Positions 24,301-37,989 of a stretch of DNA of 64,000 nucleotides are shown here, one piece after another. Position 1 is the first letter of the stretch; each line of letters opens with the position of its first letter. The notes below the pieces were generated by a model. It searched no databases. It was given only the letters and a program-made list of their open reading frames with translations, and had not been told where the DNA came from. The translations under genes were made by a program, and so were the position numbers. Source of the stretch: Campylorhamphus procurvoides (lineage: Eukaryota; Chordata; Aves; Passeriformes; Dendrocolaptidae); NCBI GenBank assembly GCA_013396655.1, contig WBMV01003298.1, positions 1,210,695 through 1,274,694 of the forward strand, given 5' to 3'.

Positions 24301-27300
24301 AATCTTTACAGAATTAAAAGAAAAGATGTAACATGTAGGTTAATGTTAAAGGTTATACACCTGAAAGAGATCCTCCATCACCAAGTCAGGATTCTCCCTC
24401 AGGCTGCCTATACACTAGTCCAGGGAACCACTCTGGGTACTGAGGAGGTAGTCAGGCCTGAAAGTACTGGAGCAGTGCTTAAATATACTGCTTTTATCAG
24501 CAGCAGATCAATACAATTATGTAAACTGTACATGTTATATTTCAATAGATCAGAACGTACCATTGTATGACTGCTTTGGTATTCCTCCTTCCTCAACGGG
24601 GAGCTCACTCTACACAGTGATGCAAAACAGAGCTATTAGGAGGCAGACAGTTAATTGTCATGAAAAAAAGTAATAATATGTGCTATGTGATGTATCCTCA
24701 ATGACTACCACACTGATATAATCAGTAAGCTATATAAGGTTCAGAGTTAGCCTTTGTTCACGCTGGAAGTAATTAGGTATCAAATTGATCTCCACATATT
24801 AGAGCCTGTGGATGGGACGCCTTCTGCCAAATACACAACTAGCTATGCCAGCAGCCTCCATTTATGCCTGAAGCATGAGGATGAACTGGAAAGGACCCTC
24901 AACTTTCAGCCAGAATTTCCATCTTTTCCTAGATTTAATTAAGATTGTGCTTAGTCAGCAGAGAAATGTAAAGTTTTGCTCTTGATATTCATGCCCATAT
25001 TTGCCAGCAGCTCTTAGGATTATAAGTATCAAGTAACAAATGCTAAATAGTGATATCTTCAGTCTTAAAACACTAGTAGAAAAAAAGTCTCATTTTGTTT
25101 GTGAAAGAAAATTCCAGAAGCTGTATTTGCCAATCTCAGAGGCTTCCAAAGGTGTTCTGAAATCTCAGCAGAAGTAGCTGTTTTCACCTGACATGCACAC
25201 ATATTATATACCTCAGGAAAAGAAGTTATTTGTAAAACTTCCTTAGGATCCAGCGATGTGGAGTTCCTCATTCTGACAGCAGCAGCCCAATTTATAGCAG
25301 GGTGATACAGGTGGGCAATTACAAAATAGTCTGTCAAACAACAAATTCAATCATGATCACCATGTGCTTTGTCACAGGCAGATCTTGAGCCCTTTGTCTC
25401 ACCTATCACATCTCTGTTCACTGATAAAAATGATTTGGTCCCTTACAAACTATCACTGCATTCTGCTTTGAACAGTACCTTGCAGCAGTGAGGTTCATAA
25501 TTTAAGAGGACGTACTTCATTTTACCCATCACTCTTTTGAACGCATTAAAAAAACCAGAAGCATTCACAGTAATATTCACTTCATATTTCCTCATAAATA
25601 GATAGATGAATAATCCTGTTCATATCACTTGTGTTTAACAGACTTAATCATTCTCTTCCATCTCTGTATGTGAGACTTCATAACTCATTACATCTTTCAT
25701 CATTATTTACTGTTAAATTTCAAAGTTATAGTTTTGGAACATATTTTCTTCCTCAGAAAATATGCTTGTAACTTGCTGCTATGTGATGGAAATATTATTA
25801 TTTTGCTAACAGTAGTTAAAATCTAAAGTATCAAAACTAATCTAATGACAATTCTATATGAAGTAACTCCTTAATTGTTTTTTAGCTGTTGTGCTCTTTA
25901 TTATACCTTACATCAAGGGTCCACAGAACCATGATACTGTGGGATTTTGTCTATGAAATTCCTACCCCAGATTTTTATGGCCTGAAGGGATACAAACATA
26001 TTCCAAGTCCTTTTCATTTCAGGGAGCTAATCTAGGACAAATTCTAGGGCTTTCATCTTCTATGTAAAATATAAAAACTGTGGAATCCAGGAAATAGGGT
26101 TCCAGGAAATATGTTCTGTGCAAAGGAAAAAGACTCCAGTGCTGCAGCAGGGCAGCAGCCAGAGCTACATGCACTGCATACCAAAGGCAGCTACAAGGGC
26201 ATCTCTGCTTTTCCCTTTGCACCAGAATGTAAGAACAGTGCACTCTATTGCTAAGCCCCAGGATGAAAATTATACTTAAAACAGGGGGGAAGCTATTACT
26301 TCAAACTTGGCGAAAATATATATGTATATATATTTAGTTCTGAAGTAATAATGTGAAAGCTTATAAATGAGCACCGTTGATTTATTTAAAACTTAGCAGC
26401 CTTTGATCCAAGGCTTTGCAGAACAGGTATTCCTCAGGGCAGTGACATAGCATGGCAAGGAGCACAACAAGCTGAAGTTGTTAATTAAGTTCACTTTAAC
26501 TTTCCATTAGGAAGCTTGGGTCAGGCACTTACAGTCTAAAGGCTTGCCACTATTTGGGTTAAATGAAGTGTTCCTTACAGCTGTAATCACGATGTACAAC
26601 ACAGTTTTGGCCATGGCCATTTCCTCTCTGCCAGAAATCCATCCATAGTTACAGTTGGAACCCATGTGCGTGCGAGGATTGATTTCTTGACATTTTGTCA
26701 GTGCCACTTCTCCCTGCATGAGTGCCGATCTGATTAGAGGCAGAAATGTGCCTCGGTGGAAGGCATGTGTTCCATTTCCTGCCCCTGGCAGCAACCCACT
26801 CCACAGGGTTCCACCAGCAGCTCGTGTTCAGCAAGTCCCTCCTCTGCCTTGCCCTCACCCAGAGTGGGGAAAGAGGAAGAAAAAGTTGTTAAAAAACAAA
26901 GGCAGAGAGAGGGAAAATTCAAGTAAATAGCATAGGGAATTTAATAGAGGGTGAGAATAAATCTCCATCCCTAATCCCTTTGCACCTTTTTTTAGGGCAG
27001 ATCAGATTAGATTAGGGCAATTTTACTTTTTTGTGCAGAAGAGCATATAACAAGATTTAAATGGTGGGAGAGAGAAGAGGGGAGGGAGCAATGAACTCCC
27101 ATGCTAAAACTGTAGCAATATTGTGAATAGAAAAAAAACCCCACTTTCTCAGATTTTGGTTACTGTGCATTGTAAGTGATACCATCTCAATTTCACTTGT
27201 TGAGGGGCTGCAGAACAGCCTGCAGAAAACTGGAATGAGCCTCCAATCAACTGCTCCAATGACAGTCATCACAAAGCTGGGAAAGCAAAGCTACTTCCAA

Positions 27301-30300
27301 GCTAGCTCTCATTAACTGTTCCCACACCATCTTTGCTGCTTAACACAAGCTGTTGCAGCTAGCAACTTATGCCATTAGGTTCTGAGACTACAAATTAACC
27401 CTTAAAAGAAAGACTCTTAGAACAGGAAAACATGGAAGAGGAGGAGGGAAAGAGGAGAGCAGGGACTGAGAGACAAGGAGGCTCCTGAATTAGCTGGGTT
27501 TACCATTCAGTTTTATATTCTGCAAAATAAATGCCCTTAGTCATTGCTATGAAGAAAAGGAAAGAGAAGGAGGAGGCATACAGACATCATCTAACTTTTT
27601 TCTGGGTTTTGGGTGTTTTTTTGTCAGAGGCATTTAATTAAACTTTTTAAAAGCAGCAATTTTGTTACAATCATGCATTCATATGTTTAAAATCTGCTTT
27701 GGGTTAGGACAGATGATTTAATCACCAAAGTTTAAAGTATTTTATATAGGCAAATATTACACAGAAGTCTAAAAACTTATAGGTCTTTTGCTAGCAAGAG
27801 GACCTGCCACATGACAGGCGCCCTAAAATGTTCCCCCAGTCTGAAGATGTAACTTGTTTCAAAGGCAATCTGCAGGATTCTGAAACACAGAACTATTGGG
27901 CTGGTTTCTGATATATTGGACACCTCTTTCATGGGATCTAGGCTTTGTAACCAGAGATATACTGTTCTGGAGAGCATTCCCAGGCAGGTGTCTGAAACTG
28001 AGAAAAGACAGGATTTGGAGCTATAAGGGTCTATTCCAAATCTTGAAAAGAGAAGCAGGGTTTACTACTTACAAGTTTATGTGGCCTTTAATATATATTA
28101 CTGGCTAGATTCCTCTGTTTACTCAGAGAATGAACAACAATGACAAAATCAACAGCAACCACAACAAAAGGAATCAAATCACATAATCTGCTTACAAATA
28201 GTAACTACTTTCATGGAAGTGAGAGGAGAAGTTCTCTGCAGCACCAAATTACAAAATCATAAATGAACACCCACTAGCACATACACTTAGGAGAGAAGAT
28301 TGTTTCAAATTCATCCTCAAAAAGCAATTTCATCATTAGCCTCAATCTCCCACTTTCGTTTTCCCCAGGTGTGGCAAATTGGCTGGGGTCCACAGGAGCT
28401 AAATGCAAAGCTAAGAATACCAACATTCTCATTTAAAAATGAAAATATTTTTACTTAAAGTCTAGTCTGAACTGAATGCAGAAGGTGGAAGCTTTCATAC
28501 CTCATTTCCAATGCAATGAGCCTTGTAAATCCACCTTTAGCTTGGCAAGAAAAGGGAAGAAAAAAAGGAGAAAAAAAATATTGTTCATCAAGCTAAGGTC
28601 AGAGCATAACAGCATAAATAAAGAAAAAGAAATTTATTTGCTTGAGCTGCTTGCTGAACAAAAGAAGACAAGGCTGTTACATTACAACTCCAGGACTTAC
28701 AGCTATTGTCTTACAGGTTTCATTCCCATTCCTAGAGGAGGGTTATTCTCTTTGGTGGACACATTGCAAATGGCAACACTGGGAGTCTTGAGTGGATGGA
28801 AAGACAGTGCTTCCTTCATCTCAGAGAAGGTCCTTTTCACAATATTTGAAGGACACATAAGTTAGTTTATGTAAACTTTTAGGTTATTTATTCTATAAAC
28901 ATAACCCATGCTTGTAGTTTCTGATACTTTCCATGAATATTAAATCACTTTGAGAAAAGGACTATTTATATAAAACTGTGTATGAAAATTAAGAGAACCA
29001 CTGATGAGTTACTGAAACAAGATTACATGTCCATAATTTGGAAGCAATGATTGTGCTGAATTGAAATAATTCTAATTGGTTTAAAGACTTTCAGAATGAA
29101 TGGCAAATTGATAATAAGCAATTTCACTTAGATAGCATTACAATGCCAGGGATTCTTTCAAATCAATTCCTATTTCCTCCACAAAAGAGGTCTGCAGATA
29201 GTAATTGCAGAAAACACATCTTTACTGTCAGAGCAGATCAGCTTTTGTCTCTGAAATTGGATTGGCTCACCTTCTTCAATTGCTATTTTCCATGGAACTC
29301 TAAAGCTGTGCAAGTGTGAAACAGCTGCCCAGTGGGATTGCATCAGGGGCCCGGGGAAGAGACAACAGGACTCATGCTCTGTGCACACAAAGTGCCCCAT
29401 ATATTATCTGGGATCCTGGTGTGTTTAAGGACAATGCTGACTGAACCTGGCGTTTTAGACAGGCCTGGAAAATAAACCAAAAGTAAACCAACTTTGATCT
29501 GTGGAGGTCAAAAGCTTAAGAGACAGTGTTACCCTTCAGCATGACTCCGAAAGAAGCAAGACTGTACAATATCAGTATCGGTCTGTCAGGCCTCTTATTC
29601 CTTTCAAAATTATGTTTGTTAAAGGTTGAGGTTTCCCAGGAGTGCATCCTTTAAAAGCTCTGACGCAGCTCTTGGTACGCTAACACAAACCATGTGATTC
29701 CCACCAGCACTGGCTGTGGTGCCATCACAGCGATACAGCCCTTGGGACTCAAGAAGCTGCTGCATGTCAGAGAGGAGGCAACACCACAAAGCCTTGTCAC
29801 TTACAAAGGGAAAATTAACAGCTAATAGAAGAAAAAGCAAATAGCAAAAGGCATCAAGAAAGAAAGAATAAGCAGTACTAAGCACTGTGGAGCAAAAATC
29901 ACAGCCAGAAAAGGCTTCTGGTGCTTAAATGAGTGCATGAATATTTCCAAGATTACATCAGAAGCCATCCTGCATTTACCAAAAATCTACAACAGATATT
30001 TTTCCCATACCCCTCCCTGCATTTGTAAGAAATCTAAATGCTTACAGTGAGGTACTTGACAATATTCCAGATCCCTGGGGGTTCACATGATCCAAGATCA
30101 TGGTAAGTACAGAGTTCAAGGTACAAAATAGGAAATCAAGAGCTGTCATTATTTCCTTCCCTCTTAAAGATAAGGCTCAGTCAGCTTCTCAGCACACAAA
30201 GTGACTGCAGCAGCTGCTGCCTTGAAAGGGTGCTGGGTCTCCAGAAGGAGAGAGCACTATTTGCACAAAATACCTGGGGATTTTGACCGAAAGACAGGAT

Positions 30301-31935
30301 GCCAACAAAGCTTTTGCAACATACAGTGATATGGCTCCTAAAGTAAACCTCTCATGTCCAACCTTGGCCTTGAATGTTTCATGGCAATGTGAGAGCTGAT
30401 CTATCCCACCTAGACAATTAGAGGTTTCTTCTCATCACCAGCTATGCAGTTTGGCCATAACTGCAGCTCTCCCCGATACTCTTTATACACGATTCTCTGC
30501 TTATAGCATTTACAAAAAGACTAATTTCACATGTAATCCTGAATCCTTGTTTCCTAGAGATTTCCATAGTTTTTCTTACACTGGACTTCATGAATGAGCC
30601 AAAGAAGCCTCCAGTGGTCACTGTGCCATGCCAGTGCAGGCAGTCCCAGTCCAGCCAAACTGCTCACAGGCAGCAACTTCACTGCACTATAAACAACTGC
30701 TCTCCAGTGGCCACTCTTCACCATAGGAAAGGCCATTGCTTTGAACAATGTAATAAATATTATTGTGGATGTTAAAGACTAGGAGAATTTCCTGAATCCT
30801 ATGTAGAGTCATCAGTGGGAGGTACATGGTCTGCTAAGCGGAATCACTGTTCTCCAAAATTATATGTTGCTAAGTCATCATCTAATACAAACTATTGTTC
30901 TAATACCAACATTGTCCTAGAATGACAGGAGATTGAGGAGGCAAAGATGCTGCTCAGGCAACTGCTTCAGTACTCTGCTATCAGCTCTCTGTTTAATTCC
31001 TGAGTTTGCTGACCTTGTGACATGTCAACCAATCCTGCTCAGGCTTTGCTCTTCTACTACAAGCTGAACAAGGAACATCATCTACAAAAGTTAGATGATT
31101 AAAGTCACATTGAAAGGAGGTCTGTCCAGGGTGATGTGATAAAATGAGAGGCATAGATATGTAGTAATGGACACTGTGAACTCCCACTCAACAGCAATAC
31201 AGGAAAAGTTTCTGGTTGGCGAGTTCAGGGCAGATACAAAGTTGTTTATCCACAGGTTCCATTTGCCTTGAAGGGAGAAAACAAACCTCATACATGGCAG
31301 ATTTTGGCACAACTTGAATAACCATATTACATGGGGCTGAATGTTTTGGTTTAGTAATATAAGTATTTTTCTGGCTGAAAAAGAAATCTTGGAAGATTCT
31401 GGCCAGCTCTGCTTGTGACTTTCATTCCTTCCATATAAAATTTAGGCTAAGCAAAATATTAACGTTGTGTTTCACTGCTGAAATGAATGCCATTAACTAA
31501 ATTCACTTCACCATGCTTTCCCACTGTTGGGTTTGGCAACAGCACAGAGGCACACTGAAGATCCCTACCCTGCTTAAGTGCACAGTGAAGATTTGTTGAA
31601 GTGAGAAGAGAATGAGGTTTTCAAAGTACAGCACCTCAGAGGCAGTAAATTAACTGCAGTTCTCTCTCTGCTGTACTACTGACTTGTGCACACCTTTGAG
31701 CTGGTTCGCTTTTCCCTGTCCCTTTTTCTGTCTTGTCAATTTATATTGTCCTGCTTTAGGCCCCCATCTCTTGCATTCTGTGATGGAATAACTACAGATA
31801 AGATCAGTCAGAGACTGTTGGTGCTACTGTAATAGATACAGTAGGTAATAACGACTTTGCAGCTACAAATTAGCATAGATGGTACAGAAAAGAGTAGATA
31901 AATGATGCACAAATACAAATGCTCTCCTTAGAAGT

Positions 31936-31964
31936 CTCTCTTTTCAATATTTTTGAAAAGAGAG
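31936..31964. repeat. Perfect 12-bp inverted repeat, 5-nt loop
   Basis: Left arm CTCTCTTTTCAA (31936-31947), loop TATTT, right arm TTGAAAAGAGAG (31953-31964). The arm is a pyrimidine run facing a purine run. No flanking duplication or transposon body is visible. Confidence 0.6.
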
Positions 31965-32296
31965 GACAGATTTTGAGTTTCAGAGAATTCCATTAGTTCC
32001 ATGGCTTGGAAGTCTGGAGTATCACGCCATCATAAGCACAAAGTAACCCCAATGAAATAAATGACATTAAAGTGGACCAAAACATCAACACTTACTAGCT
32101 ACCATTGAAAAGGAGGTAACATTTTTATCAACATATAATGCTGATCCTAATAGTTCAGGCATATTATAAGAGAAAACTTTGAAATCAGATTTTGATGAAG
32201 TAAAACACATATGCTGTTAAGGTTGAAACAGAACATTTCTTCTTTCCCTCTGCAGAAAGCAGTTTAGGAGGTCCACTACAAGCTCCAGTGAGAGGG

Positions 32297-32326
32297 GATG
32301 GTAAAGGCAGAAGTGCCTTTACCATC
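32297..32326. repeat. Perfect 13-bp inverted repeat, 4-nt loop
   Basis: Left arm GATGGTAAAGGCA (32297-32309), loop GAAG, right arm TGCCTTTACCATC (32314-32326). The match is exact and stops sharply at both outer ends. It is shorter than a miRNA hairpin and lacks T-run or poly-A context. It is the cleanest hairpin I found by eye in the window. Confidence 0.65.
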
Positions 32327-35300
32327 AGGAAACAGCCTTTTCCTGATCCCTGCAGTCACTTTTCAAGTCTTGTTTTCTAAGTCACATTTCCTATGAAAAC
32401 CTGACCTGACCCACGATTTGGGAACAGTTACTTCCACAGTATGGGTCTGTTAAAGTGCTGGGAGGGCTGAATGACAACTTAAGCAGAAAAAAGGAAATCC
32501 AAGGGTGCAACACAGTGAAGAAGAACACCTGGGATGTTATATTGAAGGGCTAGAGAAAGAGGGGGAGAGAAAGAATAGTTATGTGACAAATTTAAAAGCT
32601 AGCAATACAGAGGTCTGTTAGTGTCTCAGTGAATAAGAAATTAATGTGCAGTATTCTTACTGGAGCTAAAAAGAATGACAAAGAGAGAAAACAGCAGACC
32701 TCACACTGCTTACCAATAACCACTGTTTCTTCTCAGGGTCTGTAAACTAGTTGTGCTTAGGAAGTTAAAGATAAATGGTATTGATTTAAGCACATTACTA
32801 ATAGTACCTTCACTGTAGCAATTGGATTTCACCCAAATTTCTGCTGCACCTAAATTATTCTGTCATTCTAGCTGCTTCTGTAAAAATGCAAATTTGTCTT
32901 CTGAAAGTAGGATATATTGTACAGCGATCACCATAGCACTTATGACCAAAAATATTTTATTGAAAATGTCTGGATATTTTCAAATAGTATTCCAATGGGC
33001 TGTCAAATTAATAGTGAAAAAAGCCCCATAATTCAGAGCTGTAAGGTAATAAGAAGCTGTGCTATGGCTGTGGACAGTTGAAACCTACCAGCAGATAAGA
33101 ACACAAATTTGGAAGAAATACAACCCTTTCAAAGTCCCGTTTTCAACCACTGAAATGTAAAATATGTATTATTTAAACAAAGAAACCGAATGCCTACATG
33201 GGGCAGGGATAGGAATTTCCCTAAGCAGTTGTTTCAATTACCCATCTGTTTAATGAGAACACTGCCCTTCTGCTGGAGCAGCAACACAGACACACACACA
33301 GGTCCCACACCCCTGCACTGCTGTAAAGCACAGCATTCCACTCCTGCAGGTACAGTCACTCTGTCGGGGACCAGCAGAATTCAGAGCATTCAATAGAATG
33401 GTCAAACAAAGCAGATACTAAAATCTATGGGACCTTTAGCACAGGATGAAGCTCAACTGTGATAACAGTTCAAGAGGATCCAAGACCACATTTGAGCTGA
33501 CAATAAGAGCATGCAGATGGGAAAGTAATTCTCCCACAAGCTTCATGGGGTTAAGACACAGAACTGATGCATCAAGGTCAAGTGGAATAAGCAGGGACTA
33601 ACTACCATGCTTATCTTACTCCAGCAAGCCTTCCTGCCTAGAGGGTTGGGTTCTTTTAATCAGAGTGTTTGTATCTGTCCAGTCACTTCACAGTTTATAC
33701 CATCTTTGCAGCTCTAAACAGTTTCCAGTAACCTGGAAACATACTCTGGCCAGTAGAGCTGACTGAGCTGTTCTGAGTTTGTCACTCTGCCTCCAGTTTT
33801 GGGCACTCAGGCCTTCTGCTTTCTGCAACTTATTGTAGTTGTGGGTACAAAGGCACAACAGTGGGGCTGCAGCTCTTGACAAGAGAGCAAGAGCCTGGGG
33901 AATGACAAGGCTTGTGCTTGTCATTGCATAGGACACATTACTACTAAAGGAAGAGGTATCCTTGGCAATGGAGCATTGCAGAGCTGCCCTACAGCAGGAC
34001 TAACAGGAACCACTTGGGTCTTCATCCAACCTTTCCTTTCTGGTAGCTGAACACCTCCTGGCCCACACTGCATTCCCACGGAGATCCCAGTCAGTAGCCA
34101 ATTCCTTAGCCAAGGGTCCCTGAAGACAGTGGCACTTCAGATAAGCAGAGTGGGGGATCCTGACTTAGGTAAGAAAGCATAGCAAAGATTTTTGCAGAAT
34201 TCAGAAGGAATTCAGGTGTAGCAGAATTGGAAAAGCCTTTAGAAAAGCAAAGGATCCAATGACAATGGGATCCTACAATTATGCCTGATAGGCAAGAGGA
34301 GCAGATCTAAGGTGATGTGTGACAAGTAAAGCAAAAAGACTGCATGAAATGTGGCACTGAGGCACTACTGCTGGTAATGCAGCTGTAAGGAGCTCTCTCT
34401 ACTGTAGAGTTATTTCAACAGGTGCCTACACTGAACACAGGCTGCCTTGGTTGCAGGCCAGTAGATCCCTGGCTAAGCATGGAAATTAAAGAACCTGAAA
34501 GGAAGTGAAGGCAGAGAGTAATCATGTTTCTAGGGTAGTGATGCTGTAGTGTGTAGCAAGAACAGATACAGAGAAGAGCATTAAGTAAACGTTCATCAGC
34601 AATAGTTTGCCACTGCATTCATCATGGAGAAAGAAACAGGAAAGAAAAAAATTGCCATGAGTCAATTCAGCAACTTAAGGGAAACTCATGGACATCACTT
34701 TCATACTCCTCTGAAAATGTATTATAAAGAGGAAAAATTAAATACCATAGGCCAGAGCCTCAAGCATATTAGTAGATCAACAGCATTTTTGTGGTAAGTC
34801 TTTCAAATCTAGTTTTACTTGTCTCTAAAGGATCCTTAAAGGGACTTTTTAAGTTAGCCCTGCTGGCTTTGGCTAACTACACAGAGCAAAGAATTGATTG
34901 CATTCCTACAGAAATGCCTCTAATAACTCCTTAGAATGAGCTGTGGCATTTTTCCACTAATTGTAGAAATAACTAATGGGCACCTTGAGCATGTGCTATT
35001 AATCTGTCTGCCAATTTTGAGAGATTTTCAGTTGTGAAAAACTACAAGGCAGTATTTACTCTAGAGCACGCACTCTGCACCAGTAAAAATAAAACACACA
35101 TTGTGAACTGGAAAAATAAAAGGGAATTCTTATCACTCGACTGTATTATCATTAAAGATACAAAATCCTGTGCTAACTCCACAAAGAACAGGGGATTAAC
35201 CTGAGTTCAGTTTCCTTGCACAAATTCTCAGAAAAGTTATAGGAACTGTAAGACATTGTATTCCAAGGTCTGTAACTCTCCAAGGAAGAGAGATTAACTC

Positions 35301-35905
35301 AGGTAGATTTGGGTTGTAGCTATATATTTCATCCATTTCAACAACCACAAAAGAAGGAACAACTGCAATTATGCTTTTCTGCTGAGTGACCCCATGACAA
35401 GGATATTCTACTCTACCTCATTTCAATTTTTTTGTAAAGTTAAAAGATTCAGAACATCAAAACAAAGCACAAGAACTTGAACAAAGTTCTAAATCCCAGA
35501 TGAAAACATACCTTTTTTGTGACTAAGCTCTTCTGGAAAAAAAAAAATCTCTTGTATACACCTTCATTCTTCGTTTTCCCTAGTTCTTGGATCCTCACAT
35601 TCTCATTGTAAAGAATTTGCCTATAATGAGTAAATTTGGCATTTCAAAGATGTTGGCAGTCAGCTGGAGCAAAGCAAAGACCTTTTCTGTTTTTCACAAC
35701 TATTATACTACACATCTGCATGGCTGGGACATCCATTAGGGGTATGACAGGGCAGCTGCAGCCTCCTGCTTTCAGCCCTTTGCCCACATCCCAGATTCCT
35801 TGTCTTTACTGCCAGGATGACAAGTGTATGAGAAGTAGAAAAACCGGTTTTATTACAAGCAAACAAACTGAATGAGGGTTACTAACCTAAAGCTTATTTT
35901 TGGTT

Positions 35906-36365
35906 TTGATTGTTACTAACCTATAGGCGCTCTGTGGAAGTTGCAAGGCATCCAGTCCAGTTTTGGAATGTATGCCAGGGATTAAGCATTTGGGAAAAGG
36001 GCATATTAATTAAGAATATAGGTGATGCAACTTCATGCCATATGGTCAACCATGCAGCTGGATGGGGGCTGACATATTGCCTGAAACTCCACCCCTGGCA
36101 TAGGGGGGAGGCACAGAAGAGCCAATCCAAGAAGAAGAAACGTCCCCCCCTCTTGTAAAATGGGGTTGGACCTTAAGAAAGTTTAAAAGCGGGGTTTTGA
36201 ATCGGAAGGCGTGCTCCTGGAGATACCCTGTAACCAGGACACCCAACACGTGTTGTAACTATACTTTTCTTAACGTTATATTCCGTTTGTTTCACAGACT
36301 TTTGGTTTTTTCTAAATTTAATACAATTTTTCTAACGAGTGTGTTGAAACAACCGACTTCCAAAA
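35906..36365 (+). mobile_element. Probable solo LTR of an endogenous retrovirus
   Basis: The base composition and wording change abruptly here. There is a TATA-like GTTTAAAAG near 36180 preceded by GGGGTTGGACCTTAAG, then a GC-rich start-like stretch (GGCGTGCTCCTGGAGATACC) and CTGTAACCAGGACACCC. A T-rich tail with an ATACAATTTTT polyadenylation-like region follows, leading to CTAACGAGTGTGTTG. That order (U3, TATA, R, U5) is what avian retroviral LTRs show. No gag, pol or env sequence lies on either side, so it would be a recombined solo LTR. The ends are uncertain: I could not fix a matching TG…CA pair with a clean target duplication. Orientation is inferred from the TATA-like box and the polyadenylation-like region. 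Family not assigned. Confidence 0.5.
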
Positions 36366-36857
36366 CTTCCCATTGAAATTCTTCCATTCTGTATAAATAA
36401 ATGTGGAGAAACCAGACCTTGAACCTAGATATGGCTATCTGGGGAAGACTGATGACTGAAAAGTTGAGCAGTCGATAGCAAAAATTTTATCTATACTGAG
36501 GTGTTCTCAGCACAACTCCAATTTTGCCAAATCAGCATTGTATAATTAAAAAATGCTATTGGCAAATTTATGTCAGGCTTTCTACATTACTTTACCCTCT
36601 CTCATTCCTAAGTTTTGCTGGAGCTGAATCAGATCCAGAATCAGCATAAGAATAGCTGGGAGGAACACGAAAGATATTTAAAAAGAAAAGAAATGAAAGA
36701 AGGAAAGGAAAGCAAAAAACCTTTTTGCCATATTTATAACCCCTCCACAGGTTCCCTGCCAACTACAACTGGGCCCCCAGGATCACCAGTTATTTTTTAA
36801 TCTGGGAAAATGCCTTTCCATAGGGAAGAGATCCTGTTACAGTCTTATAGAATTTTT

Positions 36858-36945
36858 GTTAAAACAAACAAAAAAACAAACCAAACAAAAAAACACCCTC
36901 CCAAAAACCCCAACCATAAACAAATATAACACCCCCCCTAAAAAA
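36858..36945. repeat. A/C-rich low-complexity tract
   Basis: Runs of AAAC, AAAAAAAC and C-rich words over about 90 bases, ending in a C7 run. No structured repeat unit. Likely simple-sequence expansion. Confidence 0.7.
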
Positions 36946-37966
36946 CAATCAGGGGAGGGGGTTGTGAATGGGACACTGTCTTGCTGCATGATAGATGTCC
37001 AGGTACCATATTTCTTCATCTGCCTTCCTTGAGTGCAGTTCCATAATGAGTGTTAACAGGCCAGCTTTAAACACTAAGGAGTGCATTTGCAGTGTAATGT
37101 GTAGAGATTTGAGTGGACAATTTCCCATTAACACTAATGTGCCCTGCATGGTTAAATCCCTAAACACCACCTTGAAAATTTAGTTCCAAAAGTGCCCATT
37201 ATATTTGGGTGTTGAATTTTTTCTGGAACAGTTAGTAGTTTGTTAAACACTGATTGCTCTCACACTAGTCACAGAACTTTTCCTTTCAGTTTAGACAGTT
37301 AATCAGAAAATACATTTTTGCAACAAGTTCACATACTAAGTGAAATTTTTAAAATTACTCTTTAGAGATGACACTGATTAATGTCTTCAGAATGCCTCAT
37401 CTAAAGATCTACTCATAAATGCTAAAAGCTTCAGATAAATCTATGATAAAACTACAAATAGGTTCACAAAGGGCTGTGCTCATTTTTTATAGGTACCACA
37501 TTGAACATAATTTTTGTCACTGGTTTTCTGTCATGAAGATAAAGTAAATATATGTGTATTTGTCTTGGGTTTGCTTTTTCTTTTTCCTTTTCTTGCTAGG
37601 CATGTAAAGCAATAACAAGAAAAGAAGGAATTTCACACTCAAGATGTGAATGCACATAAAACCACATACAAGGAAAAATGAAAGCAACAGGCAAGATTAT
37701 GATTATAACCAAGTTCTGAGTGACAACAACGTAAGCATTGAAACTGAAGGATGAAAACAAAGTGACCCCCGCCTTTCCTACCATACATTTAAGCACGTGT
37801 CTGGTTTGTAAATCATTACATGTTAAATGAAATGTAGCATAGTCTATGCATGAAAGGGATAACCTAATTTTATCATGAAGAGGCACGCACCATTGGACCA
37901 GTCCTGATACTTCGACTTATCTGGGTGTCTGCTGGGGGAAGGAATATGAGTGAAAAAAATTCCTGA

Positions 37967-37989
37967 ATATATATATATATATATGTATA
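37967..37989. repeat. (TA)n microsatellite
   Basis: About ten TA units interrupted once by a TG step. Similar short TA-rich tracts occur at 26316-26334, 57805-57822 and 62941-62975. Confidence 0.8.

Larger units (their letters stand above)
21361..35905. other. Long AT-rich unique stretch, no gene seen
   Basis: I find no recognised gene or transposon over about 14.5 kb. A 24-base T-rich tract at 22227-22250 precedes an acceptor-like AG near 22263, but no exon follows convincingly. A GC-richer patch at 22960-23300 ends in a donor-like ATGAG/GTAAGG; one frame is open for about 190 nt there, with no known domain. Two short perfect hairpins (31936-31964, 32297-32326) are listed separately. Confidence 0.5.

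Noticed and set aside
28476..28865. 129-codon plus-strand open frame
   Set aside because: No splice-site support and no domain; the charged part comes from A-rich simple sequence.
36613..36800. Lys/Glu-rich open frame after a strong acceptor
   Set aside because: The Lys/Glu-rich part comes from a simple purine tract, and no donor or poly(A) signal follows at a sensible distance.
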